Of a stretch of 55,469 nt of DNA, positions 8,946-17,845 are shown one piece after another (position 1 is the first letter of the stretch; every line of letters starts with the position of its first letter). Both the position numbers and the translations under genes were made by a program. The notes below the pieces were generated by a model, which was given only the letters and a program-made list of their open reading frames with translations, was not told where the DNA came from and did not search any database. The DNA lies in contig CAZXLD010000031.1 in the NCBI GenBank assembly GCA_964641965.1, positions 1 to 55,469 on the forward strand, in the 5' to 3' direction. This DNA comes from JAJDFU01 sp964641965. Lineage in GTDB: Bacteria > Bacteroidota > Bacteroidia > Chitinophagales > Saprospiraceae.

Positions 8946-9488
8946 TTAAACTTTTGAAACCTGATGAACGGCTCGTTTTGCTTGTTTTACATGACGATCA
9001 AAGTGCATTTCAAAAAAAGTAAGCAGCCCATCAAGCCCTAAGCGACCTGCGAAGGGGTGTTTGTATACCTCTTTGTTCATCCAATGGTCATCCATTGCTT
9101 CAATGTAGGCATACAAATCTTGCCGCTGGGCTTTCCATTCGTCTCTTAATTGTTCCAAGGTGACGCCCTCCGGGAACGCATTTGTATTGACGGCATCCGG
9201 AGCTTTGCGCTTGATCGGCGATTTAAAGAATGCAGCCATAACCATAGTTCGCCAGGCAGTATTCAATCCTACTTTGTTTAGGTCCGGATTGAAGCTCAGT
9301 TTTTTACGAATATATTGATGGGAGTACCCTTCGGCCATCTTGAGATGCTGAAGGGCATGCATGGCAGACCATTGTCCATCACCTGGCGATTGATCCAATT
9401 GTTCTTGATTGTATTGAGCTAGCCCGCCCAACTCGGTATCCAGCTTGGCATTCAGGCGGCTCAACCGGTCTAATATTTTTTGTTTCAT
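8946..9488 (-). CDS. DinB-like putative metal-dependent protein
   Basis: About 180 residues from the preferred ATG at 9488 (MKQKILDRLSRLNAKLD). The frame also opens at 9536, but the extra 16 residues look non-coding. The protein has the four-helix DinB/YfiT pattern. GDGQWSAMHALQHLKMAE gives the first histidine group and MHFDRHVKQAKR the C-terminal pair expected to bind a metal. Members include bacillithiol- or mycothiol-linked transferases and many uncharacterised proteins, so no specific reaction is claimed. It lies 68 bp downstream of the prolyl oligopeptidase gene on the same strand and may be co-transcribed with it. Confidence 0.75.
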   Translation of the reverse strand: MKQKILDRLSRLNAKLDTELGGLAQYNQEQLDQSPGDGQWSAMHALQHLKMAEGYSHQYIRKKLSFNPDLNKVGLNTAWRTMVMAAFFKSPIKRKAPDAVNTNAFPEGVTLEQLRDEWKAQRQDLYAYIEAMDDHWMNKEVYKHPFAGRLGLDGLLTFFEMHFDRHVKQAKRAVHQVSKV

Positions 9489-9556
9489 CTCGAATGATCG
9501 AAAAATTTCGGGAAATAGCCTGTATTTCAAGACCATTTCCCGAAAATGAAAAATGC

Positions 9557-11713
9557 CTACCCCTTCAAATACTTAACAGGGGTATTCAGATTATAAAAGG
9601 TAAACGACCATTTATCAGCTTGCTCCTGAATTATTTTCGAAGTCGGTTTACCGGCTCCATGTCCGGCATTCGTTTCAATTCGAATCAGGGTAGGTTGCCC
9701 ACAGTCGTCTTGTGCTTTTTGCAATTCAGCAGCAAACTTGAAGGAATGGGCGGGTACTACCCGATCATCATGGTCTCCCGTAGTGACCAATGTGGCTGGA
9801 TAACAAGGGCCGGCTTTGATGTTGTGATAAGGCGAATACCCTTTCAGATACTCAAACATTTCAGGACTCTCGTCAGCTGTACCATAGTCATAGGCCCATC
9901 CGGCACCGGCAGTGAATTTATCGTAGCGAAGCATATCCAATACGCCTACTGCAGGTAAGGCCACCTTCATCAAGTCCGGCCGCTGGGTCATGGTAGCTCC
10001 CACCAACAAGCCACCGTTGGAACCTCCGGAGATCGCTAGCTTTTCGGACGAAGTATATCCTTCGGCAATCAAGTATTCAGCAGCAGCAATAAAATCGTCA
10101 AACACATTTTGTTTGTTCATCTTGGTGCCGGCCTTATGCCATTCCTCGCCATATTCGCCTCCGCCCCGAAGGTTAGGTTGAGCATACACACCGCCGTTTT
10201 CAAGCCAGATAATCCGGGAGGTGCTGAATCCCGGACTTAGGCTAATATTAAAACCACCGTACCCATAGAGCATAGCCGGATTGGAGCCGTCCAGTTTCAA
10301 TCCTTTTTTGTGGGTGATCATCATGGGAATACGGGTACCATCCTTGGAGTTGTAGAATACCTGCTTGGATTCGTACTCCTCCGGATTCCATTTTACAGCA
10401 TCTCGCTTATAAACGGTAGAATTCCCGGAAGTTACATCATAGGCATAAATCGTGCGTGGGGTAATGAAGTCCACATACGAATAGTACAGGTTGGTTTGTT
10501 CCCATTTACCGCCAAAACCACCAGCGCTTCCCTTACCGGGTAAATCAATCTCTCGAACGGTATTGCCTTCCAAGTCTACCTGATAGACAACCGATGTAGC
10601 ATCTTTCAAGTAACGAGCGAAAAAATAGCCTCCTCCAGTCGAAAGGCTAAGTGGCATATCCTTTTCTGCGATCACATCTTCCCAATTGTCAGGCGTGGGG
10701 TTGGAGGCATCCACCTTAACCAAGCGACGATTAGGGGCATCCAGATTGGTCAAAATATACAAGGTGGTCCCTTCAGCATGTACTACTGAATTGTCGCTAT
10801 CAAAATTATTGACGGCCGTCACGATTGGCGCATTGGGTTTTTCCAGGTCCTGAATGTATAACTCATTGCCGGTAGTAGATTCCGCAGCGCTGATGACCAG
10901 GAAGCGATTATTCTCCGTAACCCCACCGCCAATGTAGCGTCTTTTGGTAGCCTCCCCACCAAAGATCAGTTGATCCTCCTGTTGGGCTGTGCCAAGTTGG
11001 TGGTAGTATAGTTTGTGGTATTGGGTTTTTCCGGAGAGCTGACTACCTTCCTTGGGCTTGTCATACGAGCTGTAGTAGAAACCTTCCTTGCCCTTCCAGG
11101 AAATGCCGGAGAACTTAACATCAATGAGCGTATCTTCTACGATTTGCTTGGATTCCACATCCATTACGAGCACCTTTCTCCAGTCAGACCCACCTTCTGA
11201 AATGGTATAGGCTGCCAGGCTTCCGTCATCCGTAAAGGATAGGCCAGCCAGCGAGGTGGTGCCATCTGCAGAGAACCCGTTCGGATCCAAAAAGATCTCT
11301 GGGCTTCCGTTCCCTCGCTGTCGATAAAGCACATACTGGTTTTGAAGACCATCGTTCTTGTAGAAATAGGTGTAGGCGCCTTCCTGGAAAGGGGCGCTGA
11401 ACTTTTCATAATTCCACAGCTCTTCCAGACGATCCCGGACAGCATCGCGAAAGGGAATGCTCTCCAGGTAGTCAAACGTGACTTCATTCTGGGCTTGCAC
11501 CCAAGCTCCGGTTTGCTTAGATCGGTCATCTTCCAGCCAACGATAGGGGTCGGCAACTTCATTCCCGTGGTACGTATCCGTAACCGCTCGCTCCTCGGTT
11601 TGCGGATAACTAACCGGAATTGCTTCGTATTGCACAGATTCGGGTTTTTGTTCATTGGTACAAGAAACAGCTAGCACCAAGGCCAGGCAGAAAATGCATG
11701 CATGTAAGCGCAT
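9557..11713 (-). CDS. Prolyl oligopeptidase family lipoprotein (S9A)
   Basis: This 718-residue serine peptidase cleaves short peptides after proline. It has a signal peptide with a lipobox-like LAVSC (Cys18), so it is probably a lipoprotein of the periplasm or outer membrane. The N-terminal seven-bladed propeller domain opens with VTDTYHGNEVADPYRWLEDD, a family hallmark. The alpha/beta-hydrolase domain carries the nucleophile in SGGSNGG (Ser about 565), the aspartate in GDHDDRVVPAHS and the histidine in NAGHGAGKP. All three catalytic residues are intact and the length is typical. It is divergent from the DUF2628 gene, with a 162-bp spacer. Confidence 0.95.
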   Translation of the reverse strand: MRLHACIFCLALVLAVSCTNEQKPESVQYEAIPVSYPQTEERAVTDTYHGNEVADPYRWLEDDRSKQTGAWVQAQNEVTFDYLESIPFRDAVRDRLEELWNYEKFSAPFQEGAYTYFYKNDGLQNQYVLYRQRGNGSPEIFLDPNGFSADGTTSLAGLSFTDDGSLAAYTISEGGSDWRKVLVMDVESKQIVEDTLIDVKFSGISWKGKEGFYYSSYDKPKEGSQLSGKTQYHKLYYHQLGTAQQEDQLIFGGEATKRRYIGGGVTENNRFLVISAAESTTGNELYIQDLEKPNAPIVTAVNNFDSDNSVVHAEGTTLYILTNLDAPNRRLVKVDASNPTPDNWEDVIAEKDMPLSLSTGGGYFFARYLKDATSVVYQVDLEGNTVREIDLPGKGSAGGFGGKWEQTNLYYSYVDFITPRTIYAYDVTSGNSTVYKRDAVKWNPEEYESKQVFYNSKDGTRIPMMITHKKGLKLDGSNPAMLYGYGGFNISLSPGFSTSRIIWLENGGVYAQPNLRGGGEYGEEWHKAGTKMNKQNVFDDFIAAAEYLIAEGYTSSEKLAISGGSNGGLLVGATMTQRPDLMKVALPAVGVLDMLRYDKFTAGAGWAYDYGTADESPEMFEYLKGYSPYHNIKAGPCYPATLVTTGDHDDRVVPAHSFKFAAELQKAQDDCGQPTLIRIETNAGHGAGKPTSKIIQEQADKWSFTFYNLNTPVKYLKG

Positions 11714-11875
11714 ATGTGAATATGGTTTGATTGGTAATTGTTTTTTCTGATCAGGGTAAAAAGATACAAAATCTGGATTCCCAAACGCATATTGGAAAAG
11801 GAGATTGATTAGCGCTTGCCTTCCATTTGGACGGATCGCTTTCAGGTCTCCACCAATTTTGTATTTTTCAATGCT

Positions 11876-12412
11876 ATGTACGAATTATTGGATCACCAGG
11901 ACCAATTGGATTTTCAGGAGGAAGAGCTCCGAGCTTATTTCGGACCGAATGCAGCTTATTTTCTGGGACAATGGGAGCTTTGGAGAGAAGGCAACCCCAA
12001 CTCGCTTAATCCGGCTGCCTTCCTCTGGGGAATTTGCTGGTTGGTCTACCGGCAAATGTGGCTTCCCGCCACCGTTGCAATCTTGCTGTTTTGGTGCTTT
12101 GGGTTGGTGGAGACCCAACTTCAACCCTTGCTGGATGCCCATATCTCATCCACTTACCTGGTTTGGGTCCGTTTAGGGGTGCTCCATCTACTGATCGCCA
12201 AATATGGAAATCAAATTTATTTACAAAAAACACGCCGCGAAGTAGACCAGGTAAAAATGGCATTTCCACCTTCCGAAGTAATTCCTGAATTGCGAACCCG
12301 AGGCGGCACCTCCCGCCTGGCCGTAGTCATATTTTTACTTCTTTTGTTGTCGGTAGCTTTCTGTCAGCTTTGGGGGGCACCAGTGGGAGGACCAGGACGG
12401 CTCTTTTCCTAA
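11876..12412 (+). CDS. DUF2628-like small membrane protein
   Basis: About 178 residues from the ATG at 11876 (MYELLDHQDQ). The frame extends back to 11816, but that part resembles untranslated leader. The block YFLGQWELWREGNPNSLNPA followed by AFLWGICWLVYRQMW matches the DUF2628 pattern, a soluble lead-in then a membrane segment with WxxYRxM. Further hydrophobic segments lie at about residues 70-90, 98-110 and 150-168 of the protein, the last close to the C-terminus. The function of the family is unknown. It ends 28 bp before the exported amidohydrolase gene and is probably co-transcribed with it. Confidence 0.7.
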   Translation: MYELLDHQDQLDFQEEELRAYFGPNAAYFLGQWELWREGNPNSLNPAAFLWGICWLVYRQMWLPATVAILLFWCFGLVETQLQPLLDAHISSTYLVWVRLGVLHLLIAKYGNQIYLQKTRREVDQVKMAFPPSEVIPELRTRGGTSRLAVVIFLLLLLSVAFCQLWGAPVGGPGRLFS

Positions 12413-12440
12413 ACCAGCAAATGTTTTAATTAACACACAC

Positions 12441-14027
12441 ATGCGAAAACTAATTTGGATTGTTCTTTTTTACTTGATTTCAAATCCGCTGCTAGCTCAA
12501 ATACAAGAAGCTCCAGAACGCTCGGAGGGAGAGGGTCCTTTTCCTCAGTTGATCATCCGGGGAGCTACCCTGATCAATGGGACGGGTTCACCTCCTATTG
12601 GTCCGGTAGATGTAGTGGTGGAAGGTAACCGGATCGTGCAGGTGCGGACAGTTGGGTATCCAGGGGTGCCAATTGATTCATCGCGCCGGCCGAAATTGGT
12701 GGAAGGTGGTCAGGAAGTACAAGCAGAAGGCATGTACCTTTTGCCTGGTCTGATAGATATGCATGGTCATATTGGAGGAAGGTATCAAGGAACACCTGCC
12801 GAATATGTTTTCAAGCTTTGGATGGGGCACGGAATCACTACTATCCGTGATCCATCCTGTGGCAACGGCCTGGAATGGGTACTAGATCATAAAAAGAAGA
12901 GCTACGCAAATACCATCACCGCACCGAGGATTTTAGCTTATACTGTTTTTGGTCAGGGTATTATGGAACCGATGAGCACGCCGGAAATGGCCCGTGAATG
13001 GGTGCGAAAAAACGCAGAAGCGGGAGCAGACGGTATCAAATTCTTTGGAGCCCCACCCAAAATCTTTGCCGCAGCACTGGACGAGAACAAAAAACTAGGA
13101 CTTCGCTCCGCCTGTCACCACGCCCAATTGAGTGTAGCCCGATGGAATGTCTTGCATTCAGCTAGGGCCGGGCTGACCACCATGGAGCATTGGTATGGAT
13201 TGCCGGAAGCCCTATTTTCAGACCGGCGGGTGCAGGATTATCCGGTGGATTACAATTACCAGAACGAGCAAGATCGATTTGGGGAAGCCGGTAAACTATG
13301 GGCCCAGGCAGCTCCTCCTTATTCAGACCATTGGAATGGCGTTATGGAAGAACTGCTTTCTCTGGATTTCACTATCGATCCAACCTTTAATATCTACGAG
13401 GCAAGTCGGGATTTGCACCGGGCAAGACGGGTTGAGTGGCATGATATCTACACGTTGCCTTCCTTATGGAGGTTTTATCAGCCTAGCAAGATCTCCCACG
13501 GTTCCTATTGGCATTTTTGGGGCACAGAGGAAGAAGTGGCCTGGAGAAAGAATTATCAGCTGTGGATGACCTTTGTGAACGAATATAAGAATAGAGGAGG
13601 CCGGGTAACTGCAGGCTCCGATTCAGGTTTCATCTTTCAACTTTATGGTTTTGGTTACATTCGAGAACTGGAATTGCTTAGAGAGGCCGGTTTCCACCCG
13701 CTAGAGGTCATTCAATCTGCGACGCTTAACGGAGCCGAAGCACTGGGTATGGAAAATGAAATCGGAAGCATCGAACCAGGTAAACTGGCAGATATGATTC
13801 TGATTGAGGAAAACCCATTGGAAAATCTCAAGGTGCTTTACGGTACAGGTGCGATAAAACTGACCGAATCGAATGAGGTGGTTCGTGTAGGCGGTGTAAA
13901 ATATACGATTAAAGACGGGATCATCTATGATGCTAAACAATTACTAAAAGACGTAAAGGAAATTGTGGATGCAGCCAAAAATGAAGAAGAATATCAAATT
14001 CTTCAGCCCGGTATGAAGAAAAAATAA
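12441..14027 (+). CDS. Exported metal-dependent amidohydrolase
   Basis: This 528-residue amidohydrolase carries a Sec signal peptide (MRKLIWIVLFYLISNPLLAQ). It belongs to the imidazolonepropionase/dipeptidase-like branch. The metal ligands are visible: HGH in LIDMHGHIGG, a candidate carboxylated lysine in DGIKFFG, the histidines in CHHAQL and TMEHWYG, and the aspartate in TAGSDSGF. The C-terminal ALGMENEIGSIEPGKLADM block closes the composite beta-sandwich. The substrate is unknown. Two stretches in the N-terminal sandwich domain, APERSEGEG (about 23-31) and SSRRPKLVEGG (about 80-90), look like translated fragments of interspersed repeats inserted in frame. A strong hairpin terminator follows. 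Confidence 0.88.
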   Translation: MRKLIWIVLFYLISNPLLAQIQEAPERSEGEGPFPQLIIRGATLINGTGSPPIGPVDVVVEGNRIVQVRTVGYPGVPIDSSRRPKLVEGGQEVQAEGMYLLPGLIDMHGHIGGRYQGTPAEYVFKLWMGHGITTIRDPSCGNGLEWVLDHKKKSYANTITAPRILAYTVFGQGIMEPMSTPEMAREWVRKNAEAGADGIKFFGAPPKIFAAALDENKKLGLRSACHHAQLSVARWNVLHSARAGLTTMEHWYGLPEALFSDRRVQDYPVDYNYQNEQDRFGEAGKLWAQAAPPYSDHWNGVMEELLSLDFTIDPTFNIYEASRDLHRARRVEWHDIYTLPSLWRFYQPSKISHGSYWHFWGTEEEVAWRKNYQLWMTFVNEYKNRGGRVTAGSDSGFIFQLYGFGYIRELELLREAGFHPLEVIQSATLNGAEALGMENEIGSIEPGKLADMILIEENPLENLKVLYGTGAIKLTESNEVVRVGGVKYTIKDGIIYDAKQLLKDVKEIVDAAKNEEEYQILQPGMKKK

Positions 14028-14127
14028 GGCTTGGCCCCTCTCCTAGCATTATTTTTAGTAAGTTTGAGGTAACGACACACACCCACTCTGAGGACACTTT
14101 AAACTCTATTCCTTAATGGATTCCGGA

Positions 14128-14157
14128 CAGCCACTTCTGAGAAGTGGCTGTTTTGGT
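14128..14157 (+). terminator. Rho-independent terminator after the amidohydrolase
   Basis: A perfect 10-bp stem (CAGCCACTTC / GAAGTGGCTG) with a 3-nt TGA loop spans 14128-14150 and is followed by TTTTGGTTT. The U-rich tail is on the plus strand, so it terminates the DUF2628-amidohydrolase transcript. It also lies directly beyond the stop codon of the convergent rimM gene. Confidence 0.85.
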
Positions 14158-14688
14158 TTAGAGATCCAAAATGCCTTGCGGAAGATTCATTCGGACCGTT
14201 TTATCCGATGCACTATGGGAAACGATGAGCGACTCGTTCATCGGAATGAAAACTTCTTTCTCTTTGAGAAGCACGATAGCCATAATCTGGGACGGGAATT
14301 CCTGAATGTCCTGAATTTCACCAATTAAGCCTAACTCTTCATCAATGAGGTCGTAACCGACCCAATTGAAATAAATTGATTCCGCTTCCTCTTCCGAGAG
14401 AATTCCCTCCGAGCCTTCCTGCAACAGATCAGATTCCCTCAAGAAGATTGATGCTCCATTCAACTGAAACGCTTCTTCCCGATCCTGGATATCTTCCAGC
14501 TTTAACCGATAAAACCCGCCTGTCCGAATGTACTCTACAAAGTAGGGAATCGGAGGCTCCACTTCGCCAATAAACAGGACTTCCGCTTGTTCAAAATCTT
14601 CTTCATAAGGTTCATCCAGCCAAACCTTAACTTCCCCATGGAGCCCATGTGGCTTTTTGCAGGTACCTATCCGAACATAGGATTCCAT
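14158..14688 (-). CDS. rimM: Ribosome maturation factor RimM
   Basis: RimM binds the 30S subunit and assists maturation of the 16S rRNA 3' head domain. From the ATG at 14688 the protein is 176 residues, the usual size, and begins SYVRIGTCKKPHGLHGEVKV, matching the conserved GxIxKxHGLxGEV opening. The second, PRC-barrel half includes FNWVGYDLIDEELGLIGEI and the closing VFIPMNESLI. An upstream ATG at 14766 would add 26 residues not typical of the family. It follows mnmA closely on the same strand. The usual trmD/rpsP neighbours are absent, which is common in Bacteroidota. Confidence 0.93.
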   Translation of the reverse strand: MESYVRIGTCKKPHGLHGEVKVWLDEPYEEDFEQAEVLFIGEVEPPIPYFVEYIRTGGFYRLKLEDIQDREEAFQLNGASIFLRESDLLQEGSEGILSEEEAESIYFNWVGYDLIDEELGLIGEIQDIQEFPSQIMAIVLLKEKEVFIPMNESLIVSHSASDKTVRMNLPQGILDL

Positions 14689-14775
14689 CTGCTTATATTC
14701 AGTTAACTTGAAAGTATCAGGTGTCGCAACTGATCGACCTGGTTCAGGAAAATTGGACGAATCCATTCCACAAAC

Positions 14776-15885
14776 CTAGGCATGTATAAAGATGGAAGAG
14801 TGAATGATGCCTCCGCCAACCACATCGTCCCCTTCAAAGAACACGGCACTTTGGCCTGGAGCAATTCCCTTAACATTGGCTAAAAATTCAACCGACACCT
14901 TTTCTTCATCTATGGGATGAAGTATACCTAAAGTACCACGGTCGCGATATCGAACCTTCACCGTTGCTTCCATGCCTTCGGGTATGACCGGATATTTCAT
15001 TGCATTAACCTGTCCTACGGTCATTCCATTCCGGATGAGTTCCTGCTCTTCGCCCAATACTACTGTATTGGAATCCGGACGGATCTCCGTAACGTACATC
15101 GGTTGGCCGAAGGCCATGCCTAGCCCTTTCCGCTGTCCGACCGTATAAAACGGATATCCCTTATGCTCTCCAATCACTTCACCAGCCGTATTCACAAAAT
15201 GCCCACCGGCTACCTGCTCTTCCAAACCGGGTACCCTTCGCTTTAAAAACCCTCGATAATCATTATCCGGTACAAAACAGATCTCGTAGCTCTCCGCTTT
15301 TTTGGATAACTCCTCATAGCCAAAATCTTTGGCCATTTGTCGCACTTCCGGCTTAGTATACGGTCCCAATGGAAATCGACTGCGGTGCAAGCATTCCTGA
15401 CTCAGGCCCCATAGCACATAGGATTGATCTTTTTGGGTATCCCGACTCCGTGTTACATATTTTCGACCTTCATTTTCTTTGATGATCGCATAATGACCCG
15501 TAGCGATAAATTCACAATCCAAGGCATCTGCCCGCTTCAGCAGCGCACTCCATTTGATATGGGTGTTACACAAGACACAGGGATTTGGAGTCCTGCCTGC
15601 CAGGTATTCATCTACAAAATTATCGATGACATAATCCCCGAACTCTTCACGTATATCAATAATAAAATGGTGAAATCCCATGTGGACCGCTACTTGCCTG
15701 GCGTCATTGATGGAATCCAGGCTGCAACAGCCCGTCTCTTTTTTTGACCCGCCCGAATTGGCATAATCCCAGGTTTTCATAGTGATCCCGACTACCTCGT
15801 AACCCTCTTCATGCAACATCATGGCTGTAACTGTACTGTCTATCCCGCCGCTCATAGCCACCAGTACACGTCCCTTCTTGCTCAT
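14776..15885 (-). CDS. mnmA: tRNA-specific 2-thiouridylase MnmA
   Basis: MnmA thiolates U34 of tRNA-Lys, -Glu and -Gln, adenylating the base with ATP and accepting sulfur from a persulfide relay. The 369-residue protein has the N-type ATP-pyrophosphatase PP-loop SGGIDSTV (residues 12-19), the catalytic cysteine in NPCVLCN, the second cysteine in YEICFVPD, and the VGQRKGLG block of the tRNA-binding domain. All are intact. A 120-bp leader with a conspicuous inverted repeat lies upstream, and rimM follows after 87 bp. Confidence 0.96.
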   Translation of the reverse strand: MSKKGRVLVAMSGGIDSTVTAMMLHEEGYEVVGITMKTWDYANSGGSKKETGCCSLDSINDARQVAVHMGFHHFIIDIREEFGDYVIDNFVDEYLAGRTPNPCVLCNTHIKWSALLKRADALDCEFIATGHYAIIKENEGRKYVTRSRDTQKDQSYVLWGLSQECLHRSRFPLGPYTKPEVRQMAKDFGYEELSKKAESYEICFVPDNDYRGFLKRRVPGLEEQVAGGHFVNTAGEVIGEHKGYPFYTVGQRKGLGMAFGQPMYVTEIRPDSNTVVLGEEQELIRNGMTVGQVNAMKYPVIPEGMEATVKVRYRDRGTLGILHPIDEEKVSVEFLANVKGIAPGQSAVFFEGDDVVGGGIIHSSIFIHA

Positions 15886-15951
15886 TTAAATCCTGTATTT
15901 TTGAGTTATACTGTTGTCGAACTGAAATGCAAGACATTTCGTCCCGACACG

Positions 15952-16006
15952 CCTCATTGCTCAGGGTTGACTTCCTGAAATTGTAAAGCATTCCTTCGCA
16001 ATGAGG
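15952..16006 (-). promoter_or_regulatory. Possible structured leader of mnmA (inverted repeat)
   Basis: CCTCATTGC (15952-15960) and GCAATGAGG (15998-16006) form a perfect 9-bp inverted repeat. Nested inside is a 5-bp TCAGG/CCTGA hairpin (15961-15978). The element falls between a candidate promoter box (16013-16020) and the mnmA start, so it would be in the 5' untranslated RNA. I cannot assign it to a known riboswitch, and its function is inference only. Confidence 0.35.
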
Positions 16007-16012
16007 ATAAAG

Positions 16013-16020
16013 CAAAATTA
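16013..16020 (-). promoter_or_regulatory. Bacteroidota -7 element (TAATTTTG) upstream of mnmA
   Basis: On the minus strand TAATTTTG matches TAnnTTTG. A TTGA occurs 21 nt further upstream (16042-16045) as a weak -33 candidate. Transcription from here would give mnmA a leader of about 120 nt. Confidence 0.4.
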
Positions 16021-16128
16021 CAAATTTCGAATCCTCTTGGTTCAATTTGTCCGTTTGGTAGTCTTACAGCCCTGTTTTGGCTAAATTATTCCCATCTTTG
16101 CAGATTATACGGGCAATATGGGGTTCTT

Positions 16129-16776
16129 ATGTCGGACATCATTCTATCATTCTTACTCATTTTGGTCATCAGTTTTGCAACAGGCATTCCCTTTGGCCCT
16201 GTCAATCTTTCGGTGTTAAACACTTCGCTCACACACAATAGTAGGGCAGGTATTCGAATGGCGCTTGGATCTGCTACAGCTGAAGTATTGCTACTTTCCA
16301 TTGCGATTTATATCACCAGTTTATTTACGGTAGCTCAAACCCAAAGCCCCTGGATAAAAGTGGTAGCTATGGTCGTTTTTGTAGGGATCGGCCTCTTTTT
16401 CTACCACAAGGAAAAATGGGCAAAGGAATCCACCGAGGAGGCCGCCCCTCGGAAGACCAGACAATTTTTGGCAGGGATTGCTGTCAATATTCTAAATCCG
16501 CAGATCATACCGTTCTGGGTAATTACGATTGCCTGGCTGAATAGTGCGGGCTATGCCGATCTTACCATTTCCACGCCCTGGCCCGAAAAGCTATTCCTCG
16601 TATCCGCAGTATTTTTTGGAAAGGGTACTGCCTTATGCTTATACAGTCTGTTTAGCCAGGTCATAAAGAACAAAGCCCAGCACATCCGACCGCATCTGGA
16701 CCGAGCCATTGGCATCTTTTTAGTGGGATTGGGCTTTTTTCAAGGTGCAACTGCTGCCTGGGAATACTTTTTATGA
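16129..16776 (+). CDS. LysE/RhtB-type transporter
   Basis: This 215-residue inner-membrane protein has about six hydrophobic helices and the LysE superfamily opening: a first helix followed by ATGIPFGPVNLSVLNTSL, matching the conserved PGP-type turn. The loop after helix 3 carries HKEKWAKEST, and the mid-protein AVNILNPQIIPFWV matches the LNPxxxxFW block. Relatives export amino acids; the substrate here is unknown. It is transcribed divergently from mnmA, with a 243-bp spacer. Confidence 0.85.
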   Translation: MSDIILSFLLILVISFATGIPFGPVNLSVLNTSLTHNSRAGIRMALGSATAEVLLLSIAIYITSLFTVAQTQSPWIKVVAMVVFVGIGLFFYHKEKWAKESTEEAAPRKTRQFLAGIAVNILNPQIIPFWVITIAWLNSAGYADLTISTPWPEKLFLVSAVFFGKGTALCLYSLFSQVIKNKAQHIRPHLDRAIGIFLVGLGFFQGATAAWEYFL

Positions 16777-16912
16777 TCAATTTACTGTTTATTTATTTTA
16801 TTGGACGGTTAAATTAAAAACAACCTTGAACCCAATAAAGAAATTGACCATAGGCCCCAGAAAACAAGGCTTTGCTAGTAAAATCCTGATTAACGTTTGC
16901 TGTAACAAATAA

Positions 16913-16943
16913 TTTGAACCCGTTTTGGATTTCGATATATTTG
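16913..16943 (+). promoter_or_regulatory. Bacteroidota sigma-A promoter of the rlpA-like gene
   Basis: TTTG at 16913-16916 and TATATTTG at 16936-16943 are separated by exactly 19 nt, matching the TTTG-N19-TAnnTTTG consensus of Bacteroidota housekeeping promoters. Transcription would start near 16950, giving a very short leader before the GTG start at 16964. Confidence 0.75.
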
Positions 16944-16963
16944 TTTAACCAATAATTTGCACT

Positions 16964-17746
16964 GTGAAAAACTATATTCTATTTTTTGTTTTTGTTCTTT
17001 TTCTGTCACCAGCAATTGCACAGGAATTTGGCCTGGCTGCATATTACGCAGATAAATATCATGGCACTCCTACTGCCTATGGTGAGACTTATGATAAGAA
17101 CAAAATGACAGCTGCTCACAAGCGGCATCCTCTGGGTACCATGCTGAGAGTTACTCGGCTCGACAACAATAAGTCAGTGGTAGTCAGAGTAAACGACAAG
17201 GGACCTTATCTCCCAGGGCGAATCGTCGATCTGAGTATGGCGGCGGCCCGAACGCTGGACCTGGTAAAAGATGGCGTAGCCCAAGTGAAGGTAGAAGTAA
17301 TAGAAAGTAAACCTACGCAATCCAGGGGAGGTGCTGCACCTGTCACTGCTTCTTCCAGTCCCAAGCCTGAAACTACCAGTAGTGGCCAAGAAGCCGACCA
17401 GCCAAAAGTCAATGTCAGTCCGGTAAAGCAAAACAAAAAACTGCAGGATATTACGCCCTATGGACTATACAAAGTATCGATCCACAAGGAAAGTACGGCA
17501 GGCTTTGGAGTTCAGGTAGCCTCCATGGTGGATTACCCCAACGCCCTTCGAACAGTAGCCCAATTGGAAGCCTCTTTTTTCGATAATGTGCTGGTAAGTG
17601 TCGAAAGAAGTGAAACCGGGGCGGTTTATAAAGTCATTTTAGGGCCATTTCCTACCCTTGAAAAAGCACAGGCCTATAACGACAGCCTAAAGAAACGATA
17701 CAATCGCAATGGCTTTGTGGTCAATTTTTCGGAATTTGACTATTGA
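16964..17746 (+). CDS. RlpA-like double-psi beta-barrel protein with SPOR domain
   Basis: 260 residues, starting at a GTG just after a consensus promoter. The signal peptide is about MKNYILFFVFVLFLSPAIAQ. Residues about 24-110 are the double-psi barrel: GLAAYYADKYHGTPTAYGE, HPLGTMLRVT, VVVRVNDKGPY and GRIVDLSMAAARTL are all RlpA hallmarks, including the DKGP region and the acidic D of VDLS. A Ser/Pro-rich linker (about 115-155) leads to a C-terminal SPOR domain (about 183-260) that should bind denuded septal peptidoglycan. RlpA family members are lytic transglycosylases or septal envelope proteins. Two envelope lipoprotein genes follow on the same strand. Confidence 0.9.
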   Translation: MKNYILFFVFVLFLSPAIAQEFGLAAYYADKYHGTPTAYGETYDKNKMTAAHKRHPLGTMLRVTRLDNNKSVVVRVNDKGPYLPGRIVDLSMAAARTLDLVKDGVAQVKVEVIESKPTQSRGGAAPVTASSSPKPETTSSGQEADQPKVNVSPVKQNKKLQDITPYGLYKVSIHKESTAGFGVQVASMVDYPNALRTVAQLEASFFDNVLVSVERSETGAVYKVILGPFPTLEKAQAYNDSLKKRYNRNGFVVNFSEFDY

Positions 17747-17845
17747 AATTGATTCCTGAGTGAAAATCAGGCAGTCTGCTAGGGCCCAACACTTCCAACC
17801 ACCTCCAGTACTTCTGTATGGCAGAAGCTGGCCAAATTTTATCCA

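Noticed and set aside
8828..9022. 64-codon plus-strand frame over the end of the DinB-like gene
   Set aside because: It overlaps a better-supported gene on the other strand and has no recognisable family or start signal.
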